NCBI GenBank assembly: GCA_003427395.1
Contig: BFEA01000180.1
Coordinates: 793,762 to 832,628, forward strand
Source of the DNA: Chara braunii
Lineage: Eukaryota; Streptophyta; Charophyceae; Charales; Characeae
Direction of reading: 5' to 3'
DNA: 38,867 bases
Shown: one piece after another, positions 11,320 to 21,021 of the stretch
Position numbering within the stretch: the stretch's first letter is position 1
How the letters are laid out: the number at the start of each line of letters is the position of its first letter
Notes under the pieces: generated by a model
What the model was told of the DNA's origin: nothing
Seen by the model: only the letters and a program-made list of their open reading frames with translations
Databases searched by the model: none
Made by a program: the position numbers and the translations under genes

Positions 11320-12945
11320 AATTCAGGGTAAGCAAAAACAACCTCGGAGGTATCAGGGCTTTAATTCTCCTCTATTGCCTTTCGTCCTCTGACATAGAGT
11401 GCCTTGTCTTATGCCACTTACAAATAATCCCTGCCTGAATCAAGGTCCTCGTCTCGGCCCATACCTTCTCCGTTCTGCGTTGGAGTTGAAAGTCCCTCAA
11501 TGGTTCTACAACACCTTTCTGAGTCCTTTCCTATGGACCATTTACCTTTTTGATCATTTTGAACCACATTTTCTCTGTCTTGTGGAATTGGGTTGGGATG
11601 TTAGTCCATAAAAGGAGTTGGATGGGGTGTTCATGGAGGGGAGTCGAGAAGAGGGAATCTCAGGGGTTCGAAGCCCTAGCCCAATATCTCGTTGCCTTTC
11701 TATAATGTATTAGGCGGTGTAGTATATCTTCTAGTTCATTTTTCAGACATAGCACACATGAACTTGAACTCTTAGGGTCATTCCCACTTCTTGTAATATG
11801 CAACCACTGGTTGACCGCTAGAGCCACATATGACATGAGTCATTGGAGGCTTCTGATTTTAACTGGTCGGATTGATTTGAATTTTTTCATGTTATTTGTG
11901 AGATCTGACAAGCATCCTGACCTATTAACTTGTGCCATTTGTTTTTGATTGTTGGATCAGGATCCTTTGTTTTGATGAGTAACTTTTATCTCAGTTTGAC
12001 AGTGTATTCCTGGATCACAATATTCGTTTGGAGACTTATTTTTTTGTCTGGTATCCAAACCCACTCCGCTGTATCAAACTTAAAGTCTTGAATCACTCTA
12101 TCTACTATTCTGAAGATTGTTTTTTGTCATGACCTCAAACTGTTATTTCCACATCCTCATTCAGGATAGATGAGAGACCTTGCGTTGAGAAGGTAATTGC
12201 GAAAGAGGTAAACACAACCAGGGTATCTAACCTTAAAATTGGAAGGCCCTTGAAGGCGTTAAATCCTGCACCCTCACTCTCCATTCACCTGATTTCCAAG
12301 CAAAGGTTTCACTCAACAACTCCTTCCATCCTTCTGGGATTTAGTTGATAATGAATTAAAAATTCTCGTTTCGTCAGTGACATCCTTTGAGTTGGGAGGC
12401 GAGTTCATGTTCTGTCACCCTGTCCTTTTTTTCCTTTTCTCATAGGTGACTCACTTTCCAAACTTTATATTTGATCCATGATAGTCATCTCCTTCCTCTA
12501 GGCTTAAGAACAGTGGGTGATCATATTCGTCTCTCGCCTATGGATTACCAGACAGGGGTTGATGCAGTACCTCGTTTTTGGATTTGGGTGTACCCACCTT
12601 CTTCGACATGATTTTCCGCCATATCCGTAATAATGCATTCTAATATGGTGTGGGGGGCCTGACTTCGTCTGGGCATGCTCCTCTTCGTTGATTTCTGGAC
12701 CCTGTACTTGAGGCTCCATTCCTTTGTCATTACCCATAACAACTGGACATATTTGCTGGTGTGGTTATATGTGCTCGACCCCTGATACTATCCAAGGCCA
12801 GTTTATTCCATGTCGTATCATGTTTAGTCAATAGTTTGACTATCCATTTAACTTGTAAGGCTTTGGTTTCCTGTTTGGGGTCTATGCTACCCGGGCCTCC
12901 TTTGGTTGGTTCCCTTGTGATATAATGCTAGACTATGTTTGGTAT
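11320..12945 (-). pseudogene. LINE ORF2 remnant, C-terminal half with zinc-knuckle-like motif
   Basis: Read on the minus strand from 12945 downward, short collinear pieces of a non-LTR retrotransposon ORF2 appear, broken by stops and frameshifts. First is a post-RT stretch with TREPTKGGPGSIDP and ALQVKWIVKLLT (about 12905-12810). Next are VLHQPLSGNP (about 12560) and EWVWIPDKKISLQTN (about 12070-12025). Then comes SSCVLCLKNELEDILHRL (about 11770-11710), which resembles the zf-RVT knuckle (C-x2-C ... H) but has Tyr where the last Cys is expected. Last is KVWAETRTLIQAGIICKWHK (about 11480-11400). The fragment continues in frame with the RT core at 22431-23118 once the chromovirus is removed. 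Family assignment rests on motif order and was not searched. No functional product is expected. Confidence 0.75.
12941..12945. repeat. Target-site duplication GGTAT, left copy
   Basis: GGTAT directly abuts the 5' LTR and matches GGTAT at 22431-22435 exactly. Five bases is the usual Ty3/gypsy duplication length. Confidence 0.92.
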
Positions 12946-13255
12946 TGTAGCGGACCTCTGGTTGGCCTGTGAGACCAGCCACTTGGCCTGTCCTCACAGG
13001 CCTGTGTTGTATTCGGGGCAATCCAGTCCAGGTCGGTACCTCTGTCGGTACCAGCCAGTCAAGTCCAGTCCCGTCAGTCCGCTGGGGTATACCCCAGCTG
13101 TTGTCCGTATTCTGTCTCATTCTGCATTCACACAGTTTTGGAGTACGTGCGCTGGAGTCTTGCGTGGGAGTTGCGCTGTGCCATCTCGCTCCTCCCTCAT
13201 CCTTCATCTCCATCATCATCCCAGGTGGAGCACCACACCTGGTGGGTCCACTACA
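12946..13255 (+). repeat. 5' LTR of the chromovirus (310 bp)
   Basis: Begins TGTAGCGGACC and ends GGTCCACTACA, giving the TG...CA termini. It aligns without gaps to 22121-22430 with 16 differences (about 5%), 14 of which are transitions. The termini form an 11-bp inverted repeat with one mismatch here, and a perfect one in the 3' LTR. I see no convincing TATA box inside. Confidence 0.95.
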
Positions 13256-13256
13256 T

Positions 13257-13268
13257 TGGTATCGGAGC
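13257..13268 (+). other. Primer binding site (tRNA-iMet type)
   Basis: TGGTATCGGAGC starts one base after the 5' LTR and differs at one position from TGGTATCAGAGC, the complement of the plant initiator-methionine tRNA 3' end. It marks where minus-strand DNA synthesis would start. Confidence 0.85.
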
Positions 13269-13560
13269 GGGAACGTTCCCCGCTCCCACCCACCACCCCG
13301 TACAACTGGGAAAATAGCAAAACCCGACAGGCGGTTTTTTTGTTGTTTTCGGCCCATTTTTCGACGAAAACGAGGGCAGAAAAACGTTGCAGCAGGAAGG
13401 TGACACGTGGCGAAAAAGTGAGTGTGGTCACGAGCACGTACGTGCAAGCGCCAACACCAAGGCAGCTGCTGGGGTTGTGCGTGCATATACTGCTGCAATA
13501 ACACACTCGCCACAATGTGAGTATGGTCCTCTACAGTGGCACACTGTTGTTGAAGAGTTG

Positions 13561-14511
13561 NNNNNNNNNNNNNNNNNNNNNNNNNNNNNNNNNNNNNNNN
13601 NNNNNNNNNNNNNNNNNNNNNNNNNNNNNNNNNNNNNNNNNNNNNNNNNNNNNNNNNNNNNNNNNNNNNNNNNNNNNNNNNNNNNNNNNNNNNNNNNNNN
13701 NNNNNNNNNNNNNNNNNNNNNNNNNNNNNNNNNNNNNNNNNNNNNNNNNNNNNNNNNNNNNNNNNNNNNNNNNNNNNNNNNNNNNNNNNNNNNNNNNNNN
13801 NNNNNNNNNNNNNNNNNNNNNNNNNNNNNNNNNNNNNNNNNNNNNNNNNNNNNNNNNNNNNNNNNNNNNNNNNNNNNNNNNNNNNNNNNNNNNNNNNNNN
13901 NNNNNNNNNNNNNNNNNNNNNNNNNNNNNNNNNNNNNNNNNNNNNNNNNNNNNNNNNNNNNNNNNNNNNNNNNNNNNNNNNNNNNNNNNNNNNNNNNNNN
14001 NNNNNNNNNNNNNNNNNNNNNNNNNNNNNNNNNNNNNNNNNNNNNNNNNNNNNNNNNNNNNNNNNNNNNNNNNNNNNNNNNNNNNNNNNNNNNNNNNNNN
14101 NNNNNNNNNNNNNNNNNNNNNNNNNNNNNNNNNNNNNNNNNNNNNNNNNNNNNNNNNNNNNNNNNNNNNNNNNNNNNNNNNNNNNNNNNNNNNNNNNNNN
14201 NNNNNNNNNNNNNNNNNNNNNNNNNNNNNNNNNNNNNNNNNNNNNNNNNNNNNNNNNNNNNNNNNNNNNNNNNNNNNNNNNNNNNNNNNNNNNNNNNNNN
14301 NNNNNNNNNNNNNNNNNNNNNNNNNNNNNNNNNNNNNNNNNNNNNNNNNNNNNNNNNNNNNNNNNNNNNNNNNNNNNNNNNNNNNNNNNNNNNNNNNNNN
14401 NNNNNNNNNNNNNNNNNNNNNNNNNNNNNNNNNNNNNNNNNNNNNNNNNNNNNNNNNNNNNNNNNNNNNNNNNNNNNNNNNNNNNNNNNNNNNNNNNNNN
14501 NNNNNNNNNNN
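13561..14511. other. Assembly gap (951 N) in the chromovirus leader
   Basis: An unbroken run of N inside the 5' leader. Long open frames spanning it are artefacts of translating N. Confidence 0.99.
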
Positions 14512-14518
14512 TCTTGCT

Positions 14519-14835
14519 TTCGGCACACGTTTTGACCCCGTGGGGGTAACGAAGTGCTGCCGGAATTTTTTGATTTTCTCTTACTTAGTCTTTTTCGGCC
14601 CACTTCGACCCCATGGGGGTAACGAAATGCTGCCAAAATTTTTGAAAAATCAGATACCCCATCTCTCTCCACCTCCTCACCCACTTATTTATTTATTTAT
14701 CTATTTCGTTATTTATTTTCTAAAATTTTTAATTTACGGCAGTTTGAAATCTAGTGTGCTTATCTTGGTCTCCCCTTTCCCCTTGGCACATTCTTGACCG
14801 CATGGGGGGTAGGGAAATGCTGCCGAAAATTCTAA
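14519..14835 (+). repeat. Three spaced repeats in the gag leader
   Basis: The motif GACCSCRTGGGGG followed by TAACGAARTGCTGCCRRAA and a T/A-rich tail occurs near 14532, 14608 and 14794 (the third is more diverged). The unit is spaced by 75-190 bp of T-rich DNA. The gap just upstream may hide further units, and such an array could explain why the assembly broke there. Confidence 0.7.
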
Positions 14836-15024
14836 AAAAATAAATATAATTTTTCTCTTCACATTTTCTTTTCTTATTTCTTTAATTATTTTAATTATTT
14901 ATTTATTTCCTTATTTATTTTTATTTTGCTCCCAAAATCTCGCTGTTTATTTATTTTTCTCCCGCCTTTCTCCCCCCTATGCTTGCTATTTTATTTTCTT
15001 GATTAAGTCACCGGTACCCTACCC

Positions 15025-15095
15025 TAACCACTCAAACTCCGGTTAGGGTTTTCTTAGGGTTTTATTTTTAGGGTTTAGGGTTTTTCAAACCCCCC
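15025..15095 (+). promoter_or_regulatory. Telomere-like TTAGGG/TTTAGGG cluster upstream of gag
   Basis: CCCTAACC is followed by GGTTAGGGTTTT, CTTAGGGTTTT and TTTAGGGTTTAGGGTTTTT. These resemble the telo-box (AAACCCTAA) often found in plant promoters and 5' leaders, and the plant telomere unit TTTAGGG. It ends about 180 bp before the gag start. Whether it has any regulatory role is inference. Confidence 0.5.
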
Positions 15096-15271
15096 CCCCC
15101 TACTTCCCCTTCCTATTTGGGCACCTTGGAACCGAACCACCCCTCCCTCTTTGACGGCGCCCGCGCCAGCCTTGCTAGCGCTGTCCGCCGCTTTCCACCG
15201 TGGACCCCCCCTTACGCCCTCCGCTCACTCGGACCTCCTCTGGCCCCCTCCAGTTCGATCCGTCACCTCCC

Positions 15272-16720
15272 ATGGCCGACGGTGTGTCACACGCCGCCGA
15301 CGCGGCGACGACCACGGCACCGGGCTCTACACCTGTGCCGGCGGACCAGGGCCATCAGCTCCAGGGGGATATGCACACCCTCCTCACCTCCCTCCTCACA
15401 CCCATTCAGGCACAAGTCGAGATCCTTGCGCCCTTACAGGCGCAGGTGGCGACCCTTGCCGCCGGCATGCAGCAACTCCAGGACGTTGCCTCCCCTTCAT
15501 CTCCTGACTCTCACTCTTCTCCTGGCTCCCAGTCCGGGTCCCCAGTTCTCCGACATGGTGGATACGGTGGAGCTTCCTCCTCTGCCGCCCCCGACCCGGC
15601 CATCTTGGTGACCGTCCACGCCCCTAGCTCGACGGCCGCCATGAGTCAGGCCCTCCCTCAGTCTAAGGGCGCACCCGCCCAGATTCCGGTCACTACGGCC
15701 ACGGGACCACAACCCGCTACCATGGTCTCAACTTTTTCGGGTGCCCCGCTTCTCCCTCCCCTTCGCACGACCACAGCGCCACCTGACTCTTCCCCCTCTG
15801 GGATGCCCCGCGCTGCTTGTGCGTCCACCTCCCCCACTCTTGGTCCTGCCACTCCTCGCACGATCTACGTTCAACGTCTCGAGGACGAGCTTGCCCAGAC
15901 CCGGGCCGACCGTGCCCTCTTACACCTTCAGCCACCCCCACCCTCACAGGTGGCCGTGCCTTGGGGCACACCCCCTCCTTCCTCTACTCTTCCTTCCATG
16001 CAAGCTCCCTTTCCTGGCCCTGCACCCTATCCAACATCATCCTACCTTCTTCATATTTCCGTGGTTGCTGCGACCTCTTCTACCGCAACTCCCTCGCAGT
16101 CTGCCGTCGTTGCCCCCGCCGCTCCCCCATGCAGTCCGGGCGCACAGTCAGTTGCGGCCTTTTCTTTAGGACCTGCGCCGACTTACTCAACCGTGGCACA
16201 GACCTCTGCTCCTCGATCCCCTCGCCGCCAAAACGGCGTCGCACCACTCGTCCACTTGACGGACATTGCCTTGTATGACAGTACAGGCATACGCGTGTCT
16301 CGGTGGCTACAGTCTGCCACCCGCACCCTCCAACTCATGGGCGCCCCACCTGACTCGTGGGTGGGTCACCTCTCCACGCGCCTGCGTGGCGGTCCTTTTG
16401 ACGCCTGGGAGGATTTTTACGCTTACTCCCTTCATGCGGGTCGGACTCCGACCTTCATGGATTTCCAGGCGTTCCTCGAGGATCGCTTTGGAGCCCGACA
16501 TGACGTGACTGACGCCTTCGAGCGTGTCGTCACTACACGCTGGTCCGGCTCTGGTGGCGCTGCCGGCCTGGATCGCCACATCCAGGTCTTTCAGGACGCC
16601 CGCCTCATTTGTGACGTGGCGTTTCTCCCCGAGGCTGCCCTTATCGATCGTTTCTTGGCCAGCCTTCCGCTCGAGCACCGCTCCGAGTTATGGCGGTACG
16701 AGTTCACATCGGGCCCGTAG
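15272..16720 (+). pseudogene. gag: Chromovirus gag (capsid) ORF, ended early by TAG
   Basis: A 482-codon frame from the ATG at 15272, chosen because it is the first ATG in the frame and sits in a good Kozak context (CTCCCATGGCC). Residues 1-340 are Ser/Pro/Ala-rich, with a heptad-like stretch around 35-75 (IQAQVEILAPLQAQ...). Residues about 350-480 form a Retrotrans_gag-like capsid core (ALYDSTGIRVSRWLQSA, then FMDFQAFLEDRFG and ALIDRFLASLPLEHR). The TAG at 16718 cuts the frame just after YEFTSGP, while plausible gag sequence continues in the same frame. A CAG-to-TAG change would explain it, but programmed readthrough is not excluded. The protein would assemble virus-like particles for reverse transcription. 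Confidence 0.85.
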
Positions 16721-16953
16721 GCTTACGAGGCCGTAAGGGACCATCAGCGGATGCGGGTCCGTCTTTACCCCGCCTCCTCTTCCCAGCCTCAGCGCACGGG
16801 CTACGCCTCCTCCTCCTCTCACGACACTTCCCAGCGTCGTTCCCCTTTCCGCGGTCGCCCCCGCCGTTCTGCGCAGCAGGGCCGCCACTTCTCGTGCTGC
16901 TTCAGCATTCTCGAATATGGTGAGCAGGATGCTGGTGCCCCGCTGTCGCCATA
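16721..16953 (+). pseudogene. gag C-terminal continuation, Arg/Ser-rich, no zinc knuckle
   Basis: Same frame as gag after the TAG at 16718, running to a second TAG at 16951. It reads AYEAVRDHQRMRVRLYPAS and then an Arg/Ser-rich segment (RRSPFRGRPRRSAQQGRH). A CCHC nucleocapsid knuckle would normally lie here, but none is visible in any of the three frames. The basic stretch may serve RNA binding instead, or the knuckle has been lost. Confidence 0.6.
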
Positions 16954-17007
16954 GGGTGACCATAGCGACGATCTTGAACCTCGGCGAGGCCGTCCACCAC
17001 CACCTAG

Positions 17008-17436
17008 AGGACTCTACTTTCGCTATGGCCAAGCGCCTCCAGCCGACCACTGACAACTGGTCGTACCTCCATCTCCATCACCCTAGGGGATGACAAGACT
17101 CATCGCTTTTTCGATCAGACGATCACTGACCTCCCCTTCTTCCTCACTCTCGAGCCGATTGATCGTCCCTCGGCGTCTCGTCGCCACCGCTCCTCTGCAC
17201 ATTTCGATGTGATGGAGACGGGGTACGACTTCATTCTCGACACTTCGTGGTCTCGTCGGTTCTGCAGCACCGAGGTCGATTGGGCGACCAACACTCTCGT
17301 TCTCAAAACGAAGTGTGGACAGACGTATCGCGTACCTTTCATAGGTACCACTGCGACACCACGTCCCGATCCTCCTCCCCCGGAGCCTTCTGCGCCCACA
17401 CCATCTCCTTCTATCACTGTCACCTCGCCTCGGTAG
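17008..17436 (+). pseudogene. Protease-region remnant lacking a visible catalytic D-S/T-G
   Basis: Open in pol frame from just after a TAG at 17005 to a TAG at 17434. The segment HFDVMETGYDFILDTSWSRRF followed by VDWATNTLVLKTKCG resembles the second half of a Ty3/gypsy aspartic protease (the ILG-x-WL...IDW region). The upstream half that should carry D-S/T-G is not readable in any frame between 16954 and 17007, so it has been deleted or scrambled. A Pro-rich linker (17352-17410) precedes the TAG. A C-to-T change giving TAG is plausible. Confidence 0.6.
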
Positions 17437-18396
17437 TTTGCTCACTTCATCCGACAAGACGACGTCACCTTCTTCATGGTGAACGTGACGGATCTTTTAC
17501 ACTATGATCCACCATGTCCCGACGCCGAGCTCATCCCTCTGGAGCCAGATCCTCCTTCTATCTCCATGGCTCCCATCTCTACTTCCGTTCCTCCGCCGCC
17601 CGTTGAGTCACCCCCGCCGTCGTGCTCTGACGTTGACACTGAAGAACTCGCACGATATACGGCTGACCTGGAGCCCGCAGTTCGTAACCTCATTCGAAAG
17701 TACCACGGCATTTTCCCATCGTCGTTCTCGTACGCCGGCATCCCACCGATGCTCGACGTCGAGCACTCCATCCAGCTTGTGCCTGACTATCGTGTTCACC
17801 ACCAGGCACCCTACAAACTCTCGATCCCCGAGGTTACCGAACTCAAGCGTCAGCTTGAGGAGCTCCTGAGACTGGGTTTCATTAAGCCCAGCAACTCCCC
17901 GTGGGGTGCACCCGTCCTCTTTGCTCGCAAAGCGGATGGAACTCCCCATCTCTGCATCGACTATCGTGGCCTCAACCGCTACAAGGTTAAGAACAACTAC
18001 CCTATGCCTCGTTCTGATGAGTTGTTCGACCACCTAGCAAGCAACCGCTTCTTTACGAAGATTGATCTTCGTAGCGGTTACCATCAGATCCGCGTCGCTA
18101 CAGCGGACCAGCCGAAAACAGCGTTTCGATCGCGCTTCGACCACTACGAGTTTACGGTGATGCTATTCGACCTCACCAACGCACCCGCTACCTTCCAGAG
18201 GGCGATGAACGACATCTTCAGGGACATCCTGGAGCAGTACGTTCTCGTCTACCTCGACGATATCCTGGTCTACAGTCGTACCCTTGAGGAGCACCTCAAA
18301 CACCTCCGCGACATCCTTGACCGCTTGCGCAGACATAGCTTCTACGCCAAGCTGAGCAAGTGCCGCTTTTTGCCCAGCACAAAGTGGATTTCTTAG
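17437..18396 (+). pseudogene. pol: Reverse transcriptase domain (YLDD box), frame broken at its end
   Basis: An open pol-frame segment after the TAG at 17434. RT landmarks in order: [64 protein letters not shown] (first catalytic Asp), [13 protein letters not shown], and YLDDILVYS (catalytic Asp pair) near 18250. Two conserved Gly positions have become Asp (SRFDHYEF and LFDLTNAP), each explained by one G-to-A change. After KCRF at about 18357-18368 the frame is lost in a run of five T (18367-18371). The domain resumes as KVDFLGH in another frame, so a 2-base expansion of the T run is the likely cause. The enzyme would copy element RNA into DNA. Confidence 0.92.
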
Positions 18397-20033
18397 GACA
18401 CGACATGTCTGACCAGGGTCTCCACATGAACGACGCGAAGATCACTGCTATCGTGGAGTGGCCCGTCCCCACATCCGCCAAGCAGCTTCGCAGCTTCCTA
18501 GGCCTTACCAGCTACTATAGTAATCTCATCCAGGGATACGTTAGGTATTCCTACGTCCTTACCTCCACCCTCCTCCGGAAGAACCCACCTTGGGCTTGGA
18601 CACCCCTCCACGAGGACGCCTTTCGCGCCCTCAAGAAGGCAGTGACATTTGCACCGGTTCTTCACCTACCCGATTTTGATCACCCTTTTATCCTGACCAT
18701 CGATGCGTCAGACTTTGCCGTAGGAGCAGTGCTTTCTCAGATCTTCCCCTCCTCTCCTGATTCCTCTCATCCTCATATCCATCGCTTCCCACCACCTACC
18801 CCTACCACTGCTTCCCGACTGAGGCCTACTCGTCCAGCTACTGACGAACCTTCTATTGACTATTCTCCTACCATCGCCGAGGACGGCACTCTCGAGTCTC
18901 GCTCAGGTGATTGTCCGATAGCCTTCTACTCCCATCAGCTTCTGCCCGCCGAGATAAACTACACTGCTGATGAACGTGAGGTTCTCGCAGTAGTTTATGC
19001 CGCTCGGCGCTGGCGTCACTACCTGCACGGGGCACCATTCACGGTGCGCACGGACAACTTTGTTGTCCAGGCTTTTCTGACAAAGCCGAAGCTCACTCCT
19101 CGACAGGCTCGCTGGTGGCGCGACCTATCCGGGTTTAGTTTCACCACTGAGCACATCAAGGGTGAGACTAATCGGGCCGCAAATGCCTTATCCTGGTGCC
19201 TTGACCACGATCAGGAGCAGATCCACCTCTCTTCCATCTCAGTCACCACCGTCCACCACTCAGTGATCGACGAGTTTCGCACTCAGTATCGCCACTGCCC
19301 CGACTATCGCGACATCCACGCGACCCTTCGGAGTGGCAAGACCGTCCCAAACTACTCTCTCGGGGACAACGGTCTTGTGTACTGGCACGGTTCACAGGGC
19401 ACCAGAGAGCGCCGTATTTGCGTTCCCTCCACTGGACAGTTCCGTGTCCGAGCAGTAACAGAGTTTCATGACCAGGCAGTCACCGTTCATATGGGCTTCC
19501 ACAAGACGTTGGCTCGTGTGAGCCGCCTGTACGTTTGGTCGAAGCGCAAGGACTTTGTGAAGGACTACGTCGCAGAGTGTCCCACCTGTCAGGAGGTGAA
19601 CAATACGAACCACCTTCCTTATGGTCTGCTCCAGCCTCTTGCTATCCCTAAGGGTCGTTGGCAGTCCATCTCGATGGACTTTATCGGTCCTCTTCGCCCT
19701 CCGACCCCCCGTGGTCATGATGATATCCTAGTCGTCGTCGACCGCTTCACGAAGATTGCACACTTTGTTCCGTACCGCTATGCCATCAGTGCACGTGAGG
19801 TCGTGGACATCGTGTTTGACCGAGTCGTGCGTGACCATGGCTTACCTCTGAGCATCATATCTGACCGTGACCCGCGCTTTACCAGCCGATTCTGGCGACG
19901 GCTCCACGAGGTTTACAACACCCAGCTCTGCTTCTCCTCATCTTACCATCCCCAGACTGATGGTCAGACATTCTCCGAAAGATTGTTCGTGACGACCAGC
20001 AGTGGGATCTCCATCTTGCCCACGTGGAGATAG
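18372..20033 (+). pseudogene. pol: RT thumb, RNase H and integrase zinc/catalytic domains
   Basis: Continues pol in a shifted frame from [13 protein letters not shown]. The RNase H shows TIDASDFAVGAVLSQ, YTADEREVLAVVYAARRW and VRTDNFVVQAF. Its last catalytic Asp (usual ADALSR) reads ANALSW, which would inactivate it. About 59 Pro/Ser/Thr-rich residues (18741-18918) interrupt RNase H between its first two strands. The integrase shows an HHCC-type zinc motif (HMGFHKT ... CPTCQ), then SMDFIGPL (first Asp) and SDRDPRFTSRFW (second Asp). The YHPQTDGQT motif ends in F instead of the catalytic Glu, because a deletion near 19970 removes the Glu helix and shifts the frame. The TAG at 20031 ends this segment. 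Confidence 0.92.
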
Positions 20034-20484
20034 CCTACAACCACTCCGTCTCGCCAGCCACGGGGATGTTGCCTTACTATTGCGACCTCGGCTATCACCC
20101 TCGTGTTCCCGCGGACTTCCTTCGACCGTCGCAGATGCACCCCTAGCCTACAACCATGTCGTCTCGCCAGCCACAGGGATGTTGCCTTACTATTACGACC
20201 CCGGCTATCACCCTCGTGTTTCCGCGGACTTCCTTCGACCGTCGCAAATGCACCCTGACACGAGTTGTCCCGTGTTGGATGATTGGGTTGCACACATGAC
20301 GTCGATCATGAAGACCGCACATGAGCACATAGCCGCTTCCCAGACTCGCATGGCAGCACGTGCGAACCGATCGAGGATGGACCATCCATTCAAAGTCGGT
20401 GATGATGTGCTTATCGAAGCCAGCCACTTACAGCTTGAAGCGGACACGCTTCGCAAGTTTCGGCGTCGCTTCTTTGGCCCATGA
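19973..20484 (+). pseudogene. pol: Integrase core end and C-terminal region, with internal duplication
   Basis: After the deletion the integrase resumes in a new frame as LRKIVRDDQQWDLHLAHVEIA and reads to a TAG at 20144. It then switches frame across the 113-bp tandem duplication and continues as AYNHVVSPATGMLPYYYDPG through KVGDDVLIEASHL to FGP, where TGA (20482-20484) stops it. That stop falls right at the G-P-Y/F motif. It fits a single G-to-A change from a Trp codon, though other origins are possible. Confidence 0.85.
20031..20256 (+). repeat. 113-bp tandem duplication inside integrase
   Basis: Copies at 20031-20143 and 20144-20256 start with TAGCCTACAACCA and end with ATGCACCC. They differ at about nine positions (about 8%). 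The length is not a multiple of three, so the second copy changes frame. Confidence 0.9.
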
Positions 20485-21021
20485 CGCATCCTCTATGTCG
20501 TCGGTTCTGATACGACTTCTAGCCCGGTCAGCTTCCGTGTGAAGCTGCCCGACTACCCATGCCAGGCTCGTGTGCATGATGTCTACCACGTCTCGTTACT
20601 GCGTCCCTACCGCAAACCGTCTGAGCATTTCGCTGGACGACTATACGAGCGCCCTCCACCCATCATGGTGGACGGCCACGAGGAGTTCCTCGTTTCAGAC
20701 ATCATTGGTCGCCGAGTCACCGACGACAACCCTCCCCACGTCGAGTATTTCGTACGTTGGAAGGGTTACCCTGATGAGGAGGCTACTTGGGAGCCCCTTG
20801 AGCACTTGCAGCACGCTCGCATGTTGGTGCGTGCCTATAACCATGCTCGTCGTGTTGGATTCACTGCTCCTCCTCAGCCCACTGACCCTCCTCCTTCTCC
20901 TTCGGTTGAGGAGACCGCTGAAGTCGAGCCTGCTCCATTTGAGGCAGACCTTCAGCAGCAGTCGGATGCTTCTGAGCATCCACAGCGCACTCGTCGTCGT
21001 CCTGCTCGATACGACGATTGA
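20485..21021 (+). pseudogene. pol: Integrase C-terminus with chromodomain
   Basis: Open frame after the TGA at 20482, in the same frame as the preceding segment. RILYVVGSD and VKLPDYPCQARVHDVYHVS complete the GPY/F module (HDVYHVSLLRPY). A chromodomain follows at about 20680-20840: EEFLVSDIIGRR, then VEYFVRWKGYPDEEATWEPL with the aromatic residues in their usual places. In chromoviruses this module directs integration to marked chromatin such as methylated histone H3. A Pro/Glu-rich tail ends at the TGA 21019-21021. This is the best-preserved domain of the element. Confidence 0.93.

Noticed and set aside
11640-11690. tRNA gene (GGGGTTCGAAGCCC)
   Set aside because: A B-box-like word only. The flanks do not fold as a tRNA, and on the other strand this lies inside LINE coding sequence.
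13387-14797. Long open frames of 330-426 codons
   Set aside because: They cross the 951-base N gap, and their length comes from unread bases.
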